NCBI RefSeq assembly: GCF_000699445.3
Contig: NC_067196.1
Span: forward strand, 28,351,116-28,415,115
Reading direction: 5' to 3'
DNA length: 64,000 nucleotides
Source of the DNA: Schistosoma haematobium
Taxonomy: Eukaryota; Platyhelminthes; Trematoda; Strigeidida; Schistosomatidae
Both the position numbers and the translations under genes were made by a program. A model generated the notes under the pieces. It was not told the origin of the DNA. It saw only the letters and a list, made by a program, of their open reading frames with translations, and searched no databases. This document shows, one piece after another, positions 25,768 to 37,742 of this stretch (position 1 is the first letter of the stretch; every line of letters begins with the position of its first letter).

Positions 25768-26480
25768 TCTACCATACATAAAAGACATATCAGAAGCCGC
25801 AACAAGACTGCTGAAAACCTTCGGAATAAGTGTGGCACACAAATTGACAAAATCACTACAATCAATCTTATACAAACCAAAGGATGAAATGACAAAAAAA
25901 GACAAATCAAACATTATCTACAAAATAAATTGTGTCAACTGCGAAAAACACTACATCTTCGCTTGAATAAACATCAATTAGCAGTCAAACGCCATGACAT
26001 TTCCTCGCTCATATCAATACACGTGGACAACTGCGGACACTCATTTGACTGGAAAAATTTGGAAATCTTGAACAAAGGAGATTCCAAAAACATCAGAAAA
26101 TTTTTAGAAATTTGACACTCAGGTCAATCAGCAATCAACAAGTACATTGAAATCGATCCAATTTATCAACCAATCAGGAAAATTATGCACAAACATAGGA
26201 ACAAAAATCAAATCAATGGGAGATACAACCAAAACAAAGAAGTAAACAATGACAAGTTTAAGGTCAAAAAGAACCAATCAACATCGAGTTCTACACGACA
26301 AGCTGTGAACCACATATGGAGAAATTCGAACACTTCACTTCTATCTGGAGTTTGTGCTGATGATGTCGTTCAGAAGGACCATGAAAGCTCCACAACCAAA
26401 CCATCCAGCTCGGAGAACAAAACTCCATCAAAAACATTCATAATATATCCACAATTTCTTGTGAATAAGGGTTGAGAATT
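25768..26480 (+). mobile_element. Penelope-like element remnant (GIY-YIG endonuclease end)
   Basis: Plus-strand, 5'-truncated. Frame starting about 25768 reads ISEAATRLLKTFGISVAHKL through YKINCVNCEKHYI (Cys-x2-Cys plus YI of the endonuclease). A short deletion at about 25962 removes the GQTGR-type segment and shifts frame; it then reads RLNKHQLAVKRHD, HVDNCGHSFDW and NLEILNKG up to LEI, where TGA replaces the expected Trp codon, then continues in frame (HSGQSAINKYIEIDPIYQP) to about 26472. It belongs to a different Penelope-like lineage from the copy at 4.4-5.6 kb. Confidence 0.85.
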
Positions 26481-28039
26481 AATTTGTTAAAATTTAATTT
26501 CTTATACTTGACTTTAAATCATATTTCTGAATAAGTACCAATAATTTTATTCAGTTGTTTAAAATTCAGTATATAGAAAAGAAATTGATTCTACTATAAA
26601 ACTGATTAAATCTATCAGATATCTGAAAAGAATGATTTGTTATATGTTAGAAATCTTTATTAAGATAGTTAAATGTTTCATATACAATACTAAAGATATG
26701 ATTATATATAGTGATAGTCACCATTATCCATTCATAATCAAAAAATTTTTAAATATTAAAACGAATACAAATTTACTCTTTTAATGGAATTACTTTTCTA
26801 CAACAGTAGAAATAAGTCGAAACTGTAACACGGAAGTATCGATTATTCCATATTCTACTTTTATATAATTCCCTCTACTTATCCGTATCCTGTTGATAAG
26901 TATAAGTGTTTGATCCAATATATTGTTTCATAATGCTGTAAATTATTTGATCACATTTTCGTTACATTTATAACTTCTTAAACTAAAGAGTTCCTCAGTG
27001 ATAATTGTTATTTATCGAAAAACAGCTAAACATTATTATCAAGTTAGGTAATTGAGAATGTAGTAATCAATCTTGAAAATCTATCTTATTATCAACTAAT
27101 AATAATCAGTAGAGCAGTCAAAACAGTGAAAAAAATGAAAATCTGTTTTATTCTAGTTTGCAAAGTACTAAAATCATAGACACTGACATCCAAAACCTTC
27201 ACACCTTACTCATGACAAGATTCAGGCACTTATTTCTTTCTTTCAGTTATAATTTATGCAAATAAAACGTGTTTTATACATAGACGATTAGTTGCCGACC
27301 TTATAACTGGTTGAATATTAATTGATTCAGTTTTGTACAAACAAAATATTGCTATAACGTATGATAGTTATTGATTGCTTCGAGAGTAAACTTGATATTT
27401 TAAAAGTTAATATACTTAGTTTGATTGTGTTTGAGTAATCAACATATTGTCTACTTGTAAGGTGTGAAACGTTGTTTTTTTCTACTATTATCCTCATCTT
27501 TTAATATATTATGAATATGAAAATAAATTTACTTAGGGAGCTAATGTAGACTCTAATCAACCTGAGTAAAATAGGCAACTGTGTTGGCCGCTTGATATAT
27601 CTTCATGATTGGAGTATGGTTTCAGCCTTAATCTGACGGTTGAAAATGAATTATATACACCATAAAATTAAAGACTCATAGCTTTTGACATTCTAGTAAA
27701 ATACATGCAATTCTTGCACTGATGAACCGTTCGACAAATTAGGACGTGAACATATTAACAAACTTTTAAGATATTTTTCAGTTTCTTTGTAATTTATACA
27801 ATAATTAATTTTAGATACAATACTTATCGAAATGACGTCGGTTATAACTTATAAATCAGAAAGGTATGCATCAAACTCAAATTATATCTTTTGAAATAAA
27901 TAAGAGATATGAGTACCTAAAAGTATTTTATGTAAACAGGATGTCCTGAAGTAACGAGAATAAAATAATTTGTTACAACCTATGTTACTACTACGAAAAT
28001 GTATTCTGTTTATGATTTTCACCATGAAATGATGTCAAC

Positions 28040-28115
28040 CGAATGATCATTGACAACCGAGGATCACTTGACGGCTGTTTCTTCCTAGTTTGGGACTCTT
28101 TGACAGTAATAAAAC
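28040..28115 (-). mobile_element. Decayed SINE fragment
   Basis: GATCACTTGACGGCTGTTTC and CTAGTTTGGGACTCTTTGACAG correspond to the hammerhead part of the SINE on the minus strand, with several core mutations. Confidence 0.45.
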
Positions 28116-28712
28116 ACAACCCCACAAAACAATGAAACTAGAACATTCTATGTTATACAACTAACAATATACTAGGCTAGAATCAAATAAATTGAGACTT
28201 CTTATTGGAACCAGTAGATTCAACAAAATCGATAGTAAGACGACATCTCTCATATGACATTGGATAAAGACCACATTGTTTCAAAAATTAACTGAGCCTT
28301 GAAATTTTGAACTGTTCCATTTCCATTTAGTATCTGAATTTATTTATGATTAATGTGTAAACACAATATCTTAGATTGAATCCCATGTGAAATATTAACT
28401 GAACAGTGAAAATGCGTCTCAAATTAGATTTTAATTATTCTTCAAATGATGAGAATATACCTCAAAATATAAAAACTTACGAACTACCTACCAAAAACAC
28501 ATTTTAGTATCTCATATATTCCATTCATTTCATCCTTACATATGTCCAAGGTTTTAGTAATATTTATCTTATATAATAAAGAATACAAATATATCATTAT
28601 TCATTTAACTTCATTGAGATTTCGTTATTTTTTTTCCTAATAAATGAGTACAATTCAATATTTGAAAAGATTTTCTGAATGAACTATGAAATCATCTCAA
28701 CAACAAACTTAT

Positions 28713-28715
<3 letters not shown>

Positions 28716-28742
<27 letters not shown>
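28716..28742. repeat. (TA)n microsatellite
   Basis: Short pure TA run within intron 2. Confidence 0.85.
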
Positions 28743-28748
<6 letters not shown>

Positions 28749-29019
28749 AAAGGAGGTTCTATCAATATAAACAAGGTAAAGATAACCTCTTTTATATTAA
28801 TGTATTTTCTAAGTGAACAGTACTCACTATTATAACATAAATCTAACTAAATCATATCTTGTTTATACATTAAATAAATTTATTTTATAAATAGTAAACA
28901 AAGAATACAGTTTTAAAATATCGTAACATAGATTTAGTTCATTTTGATTGAAACTAGTCATTTTAATAGTTTTTTTTTTAAAAGGATTTTTTACACGATG
29001 AAATTTGATAAATCAAATG

Positions 29020-29130
29020 GATCGTGGATACTCACTGGTGAGAAGTTCCATACTAGGATGAAATGGTCATGCAGTACATATAGGTTTTTCATGGTGATTT
29101 AACTTCAATTGACTCATACTAATATAGAAT
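29020..29130 (+). mobile_element. Decayed SINE 3' fragment
   Basis: Plus strand: GGATCGTGGATACTCACTGG, ACTAGGATGAAATGG, TTTTTCATGGTGATTTAACT and TTCAATTGACTCAT follow the order of the 3' half of the copy at 8.0-8.2 kb. The hammerhead core is mutated. Confidence 0.6.
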
Positions 29131-31084
29131 TCCGGTTTTTCATTTATCTCAGTAAAATTACTGAAACTGTTGTTGATACTACCTTTATCATTCACTTTAA
29201 TTAATGATTTGTAAGATTTTTAACTGATTTTGGTCAAATTAATGCTCTGAATGGTATGATTAATCAAAAAAAAATATTCGTCACCAATTTAAACAACCAA
29301 CAAACATTGAGAAAAACATGATAGATTTTCCATTTTTATTTTGAACTTCTAAAATGTACAGAATTCCGAAAGTGGTAAACTAAAGCAGTTATTGTTTTGT
29401 ACTATCGATCTCAGAATTCTTACAGATCTTCAATTTTGATGAGCATGAAAATTTAATCAGACAGGCGCCCAGTGCGTCCTAACTAGCAATGGGTCTATAA
29501 ATGACTTCAGTTGACTGGGACAAGTATCTGATACCTACTAATTGGATACACTTGGTTTCCTTATTTACAGTGAATTTCGAACCGAGTGTTTATCATTTCA
29601 GACCCTAACACTAAGTTAAAGGCACGTCTTCAGTTGTACTGCCATCCGCAATCCAAAAATATAAAACTTTCAACTAGAAATAATATCAAGGTACTCACTC
29701 AAAGAATCTATATGTTAACAAAGACTGATCGAAATTCAACTCTAAGTATCGTCAATAGGAAAACACAAACCTTTATGAATGACAATAATAATAAGCATTG
29801 GATAGTATTTACAACTACGGATCTTGCACAGCGTACCCAAAAAGTCCATTCTCTGAAACCAAAAGTTAATGACATGATAAATTGGTAAATTGTACAGAAA
29901 ATTGTCTTACTACATACAAATGATAACTGGGATTTCGTCCTCAGTATTATAATACACACTAGTTATATAATACAAATATTTTATTTAATTTATTTACTTT
30001 TTTAGATAAGAGATAAAGTATTCTGCGGAATTTTGCAACGACATGCTATCGACTTAGGCATGCAGACTAAATTTGCTATTATTTAGATGTTTCACATGCG
30101 ATCCAGATATATGGATAAAGTACTATGAATAGTATCTGCAGTCACTGAACTGGTTATAAAAAAAATTGCATGTTATGAGATATTTGTACAAGTTATCACT
30201 GAAATGGTTTCTGAAACAGTAAGATCTACAAATAAACTATGGAGATAGCTTTTGAAATAATTTTCCTAATGAACTTAAATTATCTGAAAAACCGTTGAGA
30301 ATCTAAGAGCACTAGACAAATGTTTTGTCACAGTAATGAGGATTCACAACTACACAAAGGATTTAACTCAAAACCCTCAGATCTCATTTAATTGAAAGCT
30401 TGCAGAGTACATTTCAAACTTCAATGAATTCATGAAGTAGTCTTATGTTCGCCCTGGTTTGTTTCAATGGTTTAACTAAACCATATATTAAATGTATGTA
30501 AACACAAAAAAGACAACTATATGCTGACATTCTTGATCTCTCTCTCACACACACACATTCATCCCATCTTTTACACAGACGGATGAACTCAGAAACAAGT
30601 CTTTCATATGACTGTCAATAAGCCATGAGGTTTTTATTGTAAAACATGATGCATCATTCAACTAATCGACATTTTCGGATCAATAAAAAACACACGGATG
30701 TACTTGGTGTTCAAAATTAAATTCATTTAAAAATAAAAATCAATTCAACTGTATGCAGAAACTACAAAAAATTCCCACGCCTCAAATACTTTAATGCAAT
30801 AATATTAATAATTATTATTACTCATTATAGAGTTAAATTTTATGACTGTTCGTCCGCTCACTCTGTTAATATCTGCCTGTCATAACTGTTTGAACAGGTT
30901 TAACTATTGTTTATTACTATTATTTTTACTATGTAGTTATCAAGTTATGATAAGAAATAAGAAAATATGTTGTCTCATTAAAAATGCCACCCTTTTCAAA
31001 TGATATTTTATTCTTAATATAACACTAATAAATGAAGAGTTTGATAGACGAGAAATCTCAAATAAAAAATTATTTTAATGGTTG

Positions 31085-31435
31085 AGATCATGAGTCCATT
31101 GAAACTAGACCACTATGGAAAACCTGGAAGCACTGGACGGCCATTTCGTTCTATTGTGCGACTCTTCAGCAGTGCGCATCCACGACCCCACCTCGCGAGA
31201 TTCGAACCCAGAACCTATCAACCCCGAGCGCGATCACTTAACCTCTAGGCCACTGAGCCGGCATTCAACGGTGTTAATGTCTGACTTCAACCAATCCATG
31301 GAATTGAGTGACACATTTACCATTGCCTTCAGTGGGTTACTATCTCACAACAAACATTGTTGACCTCCACTGGTCACTGCTTCTCAATAGTACTCCGGTA
31401 AATGTCTCTTGAGGCCTGTCACTAGTGAGCACATG
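31085..31435 (-). mobile_element. Full-length hammerhead SINE (Sm-alpha-like)
   Basis: Minus-strand copy and the most complete in the window. Reading on the minus strand: a 5' segment beginning near 31435 (also present at the end of the 45.4-kb copy), GTTGTGAGATAGTAACCCAC, an A-box-like TGGCCTAGAGG (31252-31242), B box GGTTCGAATCT (31208-31198), the hammerhead, then GTGCTTCCAGGTTTTCCATA and GACTCATGATC. The two internal boxes mark it as tRNA-derived and transcribable by RNA polymerase III. Confidence 0.88.
31130..31175 (-). ncRNA. Type I hammerhead ribozyme motif, core conserved
   Basis: Stem I GCACTG/CAGTGC perfect; cores CTGAAGA (N7 = A) and GAAA both fit the consensus; cleavage-site GTC present. 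Stem II is weakened by a mismatch and stem III has a U·G pair, so activity may be low. Confidence 0.75.
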
Positions 31436-31539
31436 TTGATTCATATCAGATGGGTTATTTATTTTTTGAATCATTTTAAAGCTAAAATAATGAGTTGTAT
31501 ATGTTCAGTTTACAGAATACTCTATCGTACACAGGACCA

Positions 31540-32105
31540 ATGTTAAAGATGTGTAGATCAGTGAAATATTAATGGGCCCTAGCCAAATCATTCGGCAGTC
31601 GGGTCATTAAATATCGGACAGTTCACTGATCCTCATTAAGATCAAGGACAACCAACACGCATCAGTTAATTACACACCATGGACTGGCCTATACAGTTAT
31701 GGTCTCTCTTTTCCTTGAACCTGCTCTTATTAATATAGTTTTGTAATGACATCGTTTGTGTGGTACGTCGTCAAAGTAGCCATAGTGCCTGAATACGACG
31801 AAAGGATAATAGGTGCTAACCGTGAGGTGTGACTTCAACGTTAGCTTGTTGGTCACACTATTCCCGCCTAAATCGAACAGGTCCTCAGTCATTCGACACA
31901 GATCATCTACGTGGAGACACAAGTACTTAACATACAGACCATTGAGTTAGTACCCAGTGGTTTACATTTTAACTCCATTCAATCCACGGTATTGCGTGAA
32001 GATTACCCATTTCCACTGGTTACACCTTTCTCAGTGCCGACATTCCTGGACTCAAATGGTTACGGTTTCTCCCAGAAACTCTGAGACTTTCCCTTTGAAG
32101 TCAGT
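31540..32105. other. Less AT-rich unexplained patch
   Basis: Base composition is more balanced than in the surroundings and looks like old transposon sequence, but no protein motif, terminal repeat or second copy in the window allows a name. Confidence 0.35.
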
Positions 32106-32109
32106 CACT

Positions 32110-32280
32110 AGCTAAAGATTGAATTACACCTCACTTGCTTAAAGGTTAAGCGCTCTGAGCGGGATCTATATATCTTATGTTTGAGCCATGGTGAGGTTGC
32201 AAATACTCACTATTGTGCCCCATTCTAGGACTAAATAGCTATCAGATACTACCTGGTTTTCACTGATTGTTAAACTGAAG
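32110..32280 (+). mobile_element. Decayed SINE-like remnant
   Basis: TTAAAGGTTAAGCGCTCTGA (A-box-like), TATGTTTGAGCCATGG (degenerate B box) and ACTCACTATTGTGCCCCATT, then CTAGGACTAAATAG, follow the SINE layout loosely on the plus strand. Confidence 0.38.
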
Positions 32281-33489
32281 TCAGTCTACAATACAGACTA
32301 CGAATATGATGGCGACTTGAATATATGAAATGCCAGTTTTATTTTATTAACTATGATATGACTTCTTATCAACGTTATGTAATTCTGTATCCTCAAAAAC
32401 TCTGGCTATTCTTCTACACTTTTAATTAAACTACGAAAAGCAGTAGTTCGAGAGACATTATAATTTTATAAACGCTGAGTTAACAACTCTATTTATTCCA
32501 TTAACATATCAGCTAAGCCCAACAAAATTATAAATAAGACTGCGGACCATACGAAATATGTTATACGGTATTTTCATATTTGGTGACAACTCATCCTTTG
32601 CCTAGGTGCTAGAATTGGTAAGTTATACGAATAACCAAGCCAAAAATTTGGTTAAGTTATGTAGATAACAAGCTCATTGACAATGCTGACTAACAACATT
32701 TTCGAAATTACAAGAGAGAACGAGTTAGATTATAAAATTCTATACTTATATTTCATTCATGGGTCAACAGATCCGTCAATGGAACATCGAAAACACAAGA
32801 AGCAAAATCATACAGAAAAATGTAAAGTGACAACAGAAACAACTCAACAAAACAAAAATAAGAATTTGTACGGACACTTTATAATCCACAATAACTGATT
32901 GTAGAGATCTCATCTTATGAAGATGTTGAAAGAAAGTGTCCTCAGAGTGTTAAGAACTGGCTTGTTATTTCAATATCTGTTTATCAGTTTTGGACAGGTC
33001 TATAGTATCAATAAGTTAAACAGAAATTCCTTGAAAATGCCAAGATATGTAATGTTTTTTTATTGCGTAATACTGTCAAATTTTTGGCCTCATTTATTCC
33101 AAGTTCGCCACTGAATCGGTAAGCAGTGTATAAATAACCCTAAACACTTAAATCAGCAGCTCAGTGTGAATGTAAAATGTCAATTCCTACCAGAAAAATT
33201 AACCGCTTACCTCTTTAGATACCTATGGAATTCGCATTCAACTTCCTTATACATTTATAATAAATAATGAATATGAATAAAATGTATATTAAAGGATTTT
33301 TATAGATCAGATCAAAATATACCGTTATGCATAAAAGTTACAAACCATCTATAATATGGGATACAATCCGCTGATATTGTTTTTGGAGCAGAGCAAATTA
33401 CAAGTTGGAAACATTATATCTTAATAAAAACCAAACAGAACTTATTAGATCATAGTATTGTTTAGGCAGTGTCTTAAATCATGTTACAA

Positions 33490-33640
33490 CTACACCGCAG
33501 AATTACGGATGCCCACTACTGAGGAATTCCAACTGGGATAAAACAGCTGTCCAGTGCTTCCAGGTTTTCAAAGCTTTAAATCTGATCGGTCCATGGTTTC
33601 AGTGATATTCAACAATTTCCGCAACCCCATACTTACATAG
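33490..33640 (+). mobile_element. Decayed hammerhead SINE 3' fragment
   Basis: CACTACTGAGGAATTCCAAC and GTCCAGTGCTTCCAGGTTTT give the hammerhead region on the plus strand; GAAA is mutated to AAAA. The tail (GGTCCATGGTTTCAGTGATA) resembles that of the 8.3-kb copy. Confidence 0.65.
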
Positions 33641-34749
33641 TACAATTGTTAATACTGAAAACATAAATTTTTCTTGTAGGGATTGAAAAACTTTAAACCC
33701 TGAAATTCTTTCACTTTTCCTGTATCATTTAAGTAAGGCTAATTGCTTCTTTTAACTATCTATCTCATTATTGACATTCTAGTATTACGTGAGCAAAATT
33801 CCTCAAGTAGCTTTTGTTCCTATGATTTCCTTTTCTCTCTTGCAAAAACCAATCATTTTTATTCTGTATGAATTGTTGAGTATTTCAAAAGTACCAGATT
33901 TCATAAAATCTATATCAATATTAAGAATGCCAGTTCATCTATACAATTTCATAGTGTAAATCACAACAATGGTGACGGCGATTCTAAAACATACATCGCT
34001 TAACTTCCAAATATTTTACTACGATTTTTAATGTATTTTCCGTATAATATAAACAAATAATCTATGATAGGGATATCTTTATAACCAGCTATTACTTTCA
34101 TTTAGAATAAAGATTTAAAATACACTATTACCTAGTGAGTAATAAACATAAACCAAATATTCTGGAAGTACTTTACAGAAAAAATTTAACCTCAATCAAA
34201 TAATATTGGAATTCTCATTTTGTCTAGTTACAACTATAACTTGTCTTTTTACAATAAACATGTAAATCTGATTGACTTATTGGTTATCTTACCTAGTTGA
34301 ATAATCTTTTGTACAAAATAATTCACACAATATCTTTTTTCCCCTCAATTTTAATTAGGCTCTATAACAGGGCACATTGTTAATTAATGATTTGAAATAA
34401 GTTCTAACTTGTTTTAAGATCTACTATCATAACTATGTTAGAATATTTGTTTATTCTATCATCTTACTGCTTAAACTTAGACGTTGGTTACCTTTTTTAA
34501 GAATATGCAATAAGCTATTGTAGGATCAACATATAACAATCCACTGATCAATTATTTGTATTTTGCTTCAAATTTCAATTAATCTATGTAATGTACTTTA
34601 ACTACCTTTTAGTAACATTACATAAATATTTATTTATAATAACACTGTGTTTAGTTGAACAGATTCACAACATTCTACTGTAAACTTTTAAATAAGTAAT
34701 CCAACTGTTCTCATGATTATCTATCACTCTATCAATCCCATTCACAGAC

Positions 34750-34772
34750 ATATATATATATATATATATATA
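34750..34772. repeat. (TA)n microsatellite
   Basis: Short TA run in otherwise featureless intron 2 sequence (33.7-36.0 kb). Confidence 0.85.
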
Positions 34773-36079
34773 GTAATATTAGAAACGAGTTAACGTTCGG
34801 TAACAACCATTTGTACGTATTTAGTGTATATTTATAATATAAAGGTGTGGCTTCTATGTAATATAATAAGGAAAAATAAAATTTCCCCTATAGTAATCCC
34901 TTTCAATTAAATAATTTTTAATTCATAACCTAATTGTAATGACAAAATAAAAGCCTCAATTTTACAACAATAATAACAAATAAAAGTAAAGACTAATTAT
35001 CTGACAAGTTAGTTATTCTCAATTAAAGTAAATAACAATTTCAAAAAAAGACAACAAATAATGGTAAATAAATGACAGTTAATTAAAATCAAAGTATATT
35101 TAGATATTACTAGTTATTCAACAAATAGATATAAATTAATATGATAGTAAAAACCTTTTACTTCATTAAAAAAGACTTCTCATCAAAAATACACTAATAT
35201 TTGGAACGATTGAAAGTAATATGAAGATAACGCTGAGACTGAGTTATACGTTATAACTTGATTTGAGGCTAAACCTCATCAAGATTTGACTACGTCCATT
35301 AATTGGTTATTGATTATCGTTATTATAACTTCGTTACTGGTATGATTACCTAATGCAGTTTCAAGTATCTGATAATGTACCACTCCAGCCTCTTTCATAC
35401 TCTGGATACGTCTTACCAATAAGGGCCAAATGGAATGAATTCTAGGTTAGTTACTTTCCTCTCTATGCCCATAATCCGTTTCCTCTCTAGTACTGAATGC
35501 ACCGTATCGAAATATCGAGCAATTTAACCCGATAAGAATACTATAAACTTATTTGGTAAAATTTGACTAGCATTGAAGATAAGATAACATGATGGCGATC
35601 ATAAGCAAATGGTAAATTAATATATAAATTAGATCTCGGAAAATAAGTAATCACTATAATTATAGTAAGAAGTTTTCATCAGAAATCACTCTCATTCGAA
35701 CAACTAACAGTTCAAAGAACCTCAAAGTTCCAGCTTCAAAAACTAAGTTTATTTACTGATAGATACTTTTCATCTACATACAAATAATGATAGCTCGTAA
35801 TTCCAATCACCTCTAAATTTACTAGAATTTTGCTAGTAGGTTGAGTGTATTATAGTAGTTTATTAGGATTGATTATCTATAAACGTCTATAACCCAGTTT
35901 GATTTATGTCCTTAGACCTCTACCTACTTAACTAATAAGTTACAATAGAAGTATTACGACAATAAAGGTCAAATGATGATTACAATTCATTATCACTTGA
36001 AGAATAGATGAGATAATCGTCTGTCAACCAAGTAACGAGTATACTGTACAGAGATTCGCTCAGCAGGTTTTGGGTCACA

Positions 36080-36084
36080 GATGT
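36080..36084. repeat. Target site duplication, left (GATGT)
   Basis: Identical to 38316-38320 on the other side of the LTR element. Confidence 0.9.
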
Positions 36085-36657
36085 TGTTATGTCCGAGTGG
36101 AGATTAAATTACAGGTAACTCCCGAGGACTATTAATGGACTAATATTCTATAAATATTCTTATTGTATAATTATTCAACAATTACATTACATATATTTAT
36201 ATTCCTCTTATTATAAGCTTTATTTTGACCTATAACTTATTATTGTACGATTTACGGTTCTTAAGTTATGTTCAGTTTATTAACTACTGCCTCCCACATT
36301 CACAGCCACTTTTTGGGCTTATTTGTGTACAAATATTATTTCCTATTTTATGGTACGTTGCGGTCTGTGTGATTGATATATAAACTAAGTATGCTTGAAA
36401 TAAACGATCTGCTCTGATTCGAAGCTGGTATTGTGTTCTGGACTCAAGTGGAAGGGCTCGGAAGACATAGGACCAGTAAGGACGCTAGACTGCCCGCACC
36501 GGTTGAACGTCATTGGTTGGCCTAGTGCGAAGATTCGTATAAGTCGTATTCGGATTGGTAGATAAGTCGTGTGATCGAAAAGTCAGACATCCAAGGTCAT
36601 AACAATTGGCGACGGGACGGAGAAAAGTTTTGAACCCTCAACTTCAAGGTCATAACA
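36085..36657 (+). repeat. 5' LTR
   Basis: Begins TGTTATGTCCGAG and ends GGTCATAACA. An AATAAA is present near 36401. The 3' end contains a 53-bp-period duplication: CAAGGTCATAACAATTGGCG occurs at 36592 and again at 36645, the second spanning the LTR/primer-binding junction. Confidence 0.93.
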
Positions 36658-36781
36658 ATTGGCGACGGGGATTTTGGCAACAAAGAAATAATAATAATAC
36701 AAGTGGTGACTCAGATTTTGGAAATAAATTAGCTGTATAATTGCCGGTGATTTTTGGAGCTAATATTATTGGCAAAAAAAA

Positions 36782-37660
36782 ATGTCGATTTCTTTCGAAC
36801 AGTTGCGGTTAATATTACAGCACCAGCAGAAGATGTTTGCCTTGCAACAAGAGCTATTTATAACAGTTTTGGGCAGACTTTGCATTCAAGCAGAAAATAA
36901 GAAATCTATATATCATGCAGATAATGGTGCAGTAATGGACATTTCAGAAGCATATCCTGTGCAGGATTCAAATCCCTCTATACCAGAAGGGAAACGTAAT
37001 ATTGGTGACGTGTCCAGCTCAGAGCAAGAAAATATTGTGTTAAATGCACATGAAGTTGTGACAATACCAGATGATCAGAAGCCAGATCCTGTAGATGATG
37101 CCCAGAGTCCAGAATCAAATGAAACACTACTGGTACTGTCTAGCTGCGAAAATAAACGTCAGCTCGAACAAAATTGTGGTCCACGTGCTACTAGTCGAGA
37201 AAGCTATGGTGACTCGTATTCAGAAAATAACTGGAGCAACACGATGAACAAAATTGTACCAGATGTTACTCAAAATCACCGGAAGACAGAATTTTATATT
37301 GAGTCAACTTATCCCATTTCTAATGACAGTGTGCCAGATATTGATTCTCAGAATAATGCATATGATTTTAATGAAACTTCTTATAACAATGAGGGAAATA
37401 TGTCAGCTGAGTCGAATGATGGCCAAAAATCTAATTTAATTCTGTTAGACGTTGACTTTCTTAATGACTCGTTATCTGCTAACGAGATTCATAATGAATT
37501 TGAAAATAATGAACTCAGATCAAAGGCCGTTCATCATCATCTAGTCATTTTTAGTGGCTTCTCCAGTCAATACGAGAAACATGGTTTAAATAAAGTCCTA
37601 CTAGTTGTATTTTGGAGCCATAAGGACCCAACATTATTTCGAGGAGGAGGAGAATGTTGA
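36782..37660 (+). CDS. Chimeric Gag-like ORF of the LTR element
   Basis: Open frame of 292 codons filling most of the internal region. The N-terminus (MSISFEQLRLILQHQQKMFA, Gln-rich helix) looks like the start of a retrotransposon Gag. The middle is acidic and Ser/Asn-rich, without a zinc knuckle (no CX2CX4HX4C), protease or polymerase motif. The final residues (DPTLFRGGGEC, ending close to the 3' LTR) resemble the end of a Pol polyprotein. The simplest reading is that an internal deletion joined the front of gag to the end of pol and left the frame open. Whether the protein is made or useful is unknown. It is not a host gene. Confidence 0.7.
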   Translation: MSISFEQLRLILQHQQKMFALQQELFITVLGRLCIQAENKKSIYHADNGAVMDISEAYPVQDSNPSIPEGKRNIGDVSSSEQENIVLNAHEVVTIPDDQKPDPVDDAQSPESNETLLVLSSCENKRQLEQNCGPRATSRESYGDSYSENNWSNTMNKIVPDVTQNHRKTEFYIESTYPISNDSVPDIDSQNNAYDFNETSYNNEGNMSAESNDGQKSNLILLDVDFLNDSLSANEIHNEFENNELRSKAVHHHLVIFSGFSSQYEKHGLNKVLLVVFWSHKDPTLFRGGGEC

Positions 37661-37742
37661 GGAATTTAAAGTCACATATAATTTTTTTTTTTTAATCAGA
37701 ATCTAAAGTTGGGTTTTTCAAAAAAAAAAAAAAAGGGGGAGG

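Noticed and set aside
29586..29888. 100-codon plus-strand frame
   Set aside because: No recognisable domain, overlapping frame on the other strand, surrounded by decayed repeats; not supported as a gene.
36782..37660. Host gene interpretation of the 292-codon ORF
   Set aside because: It lies exactly between two LTRs with primer-binding and polypurine sequences, so it belongs to the retroelement.
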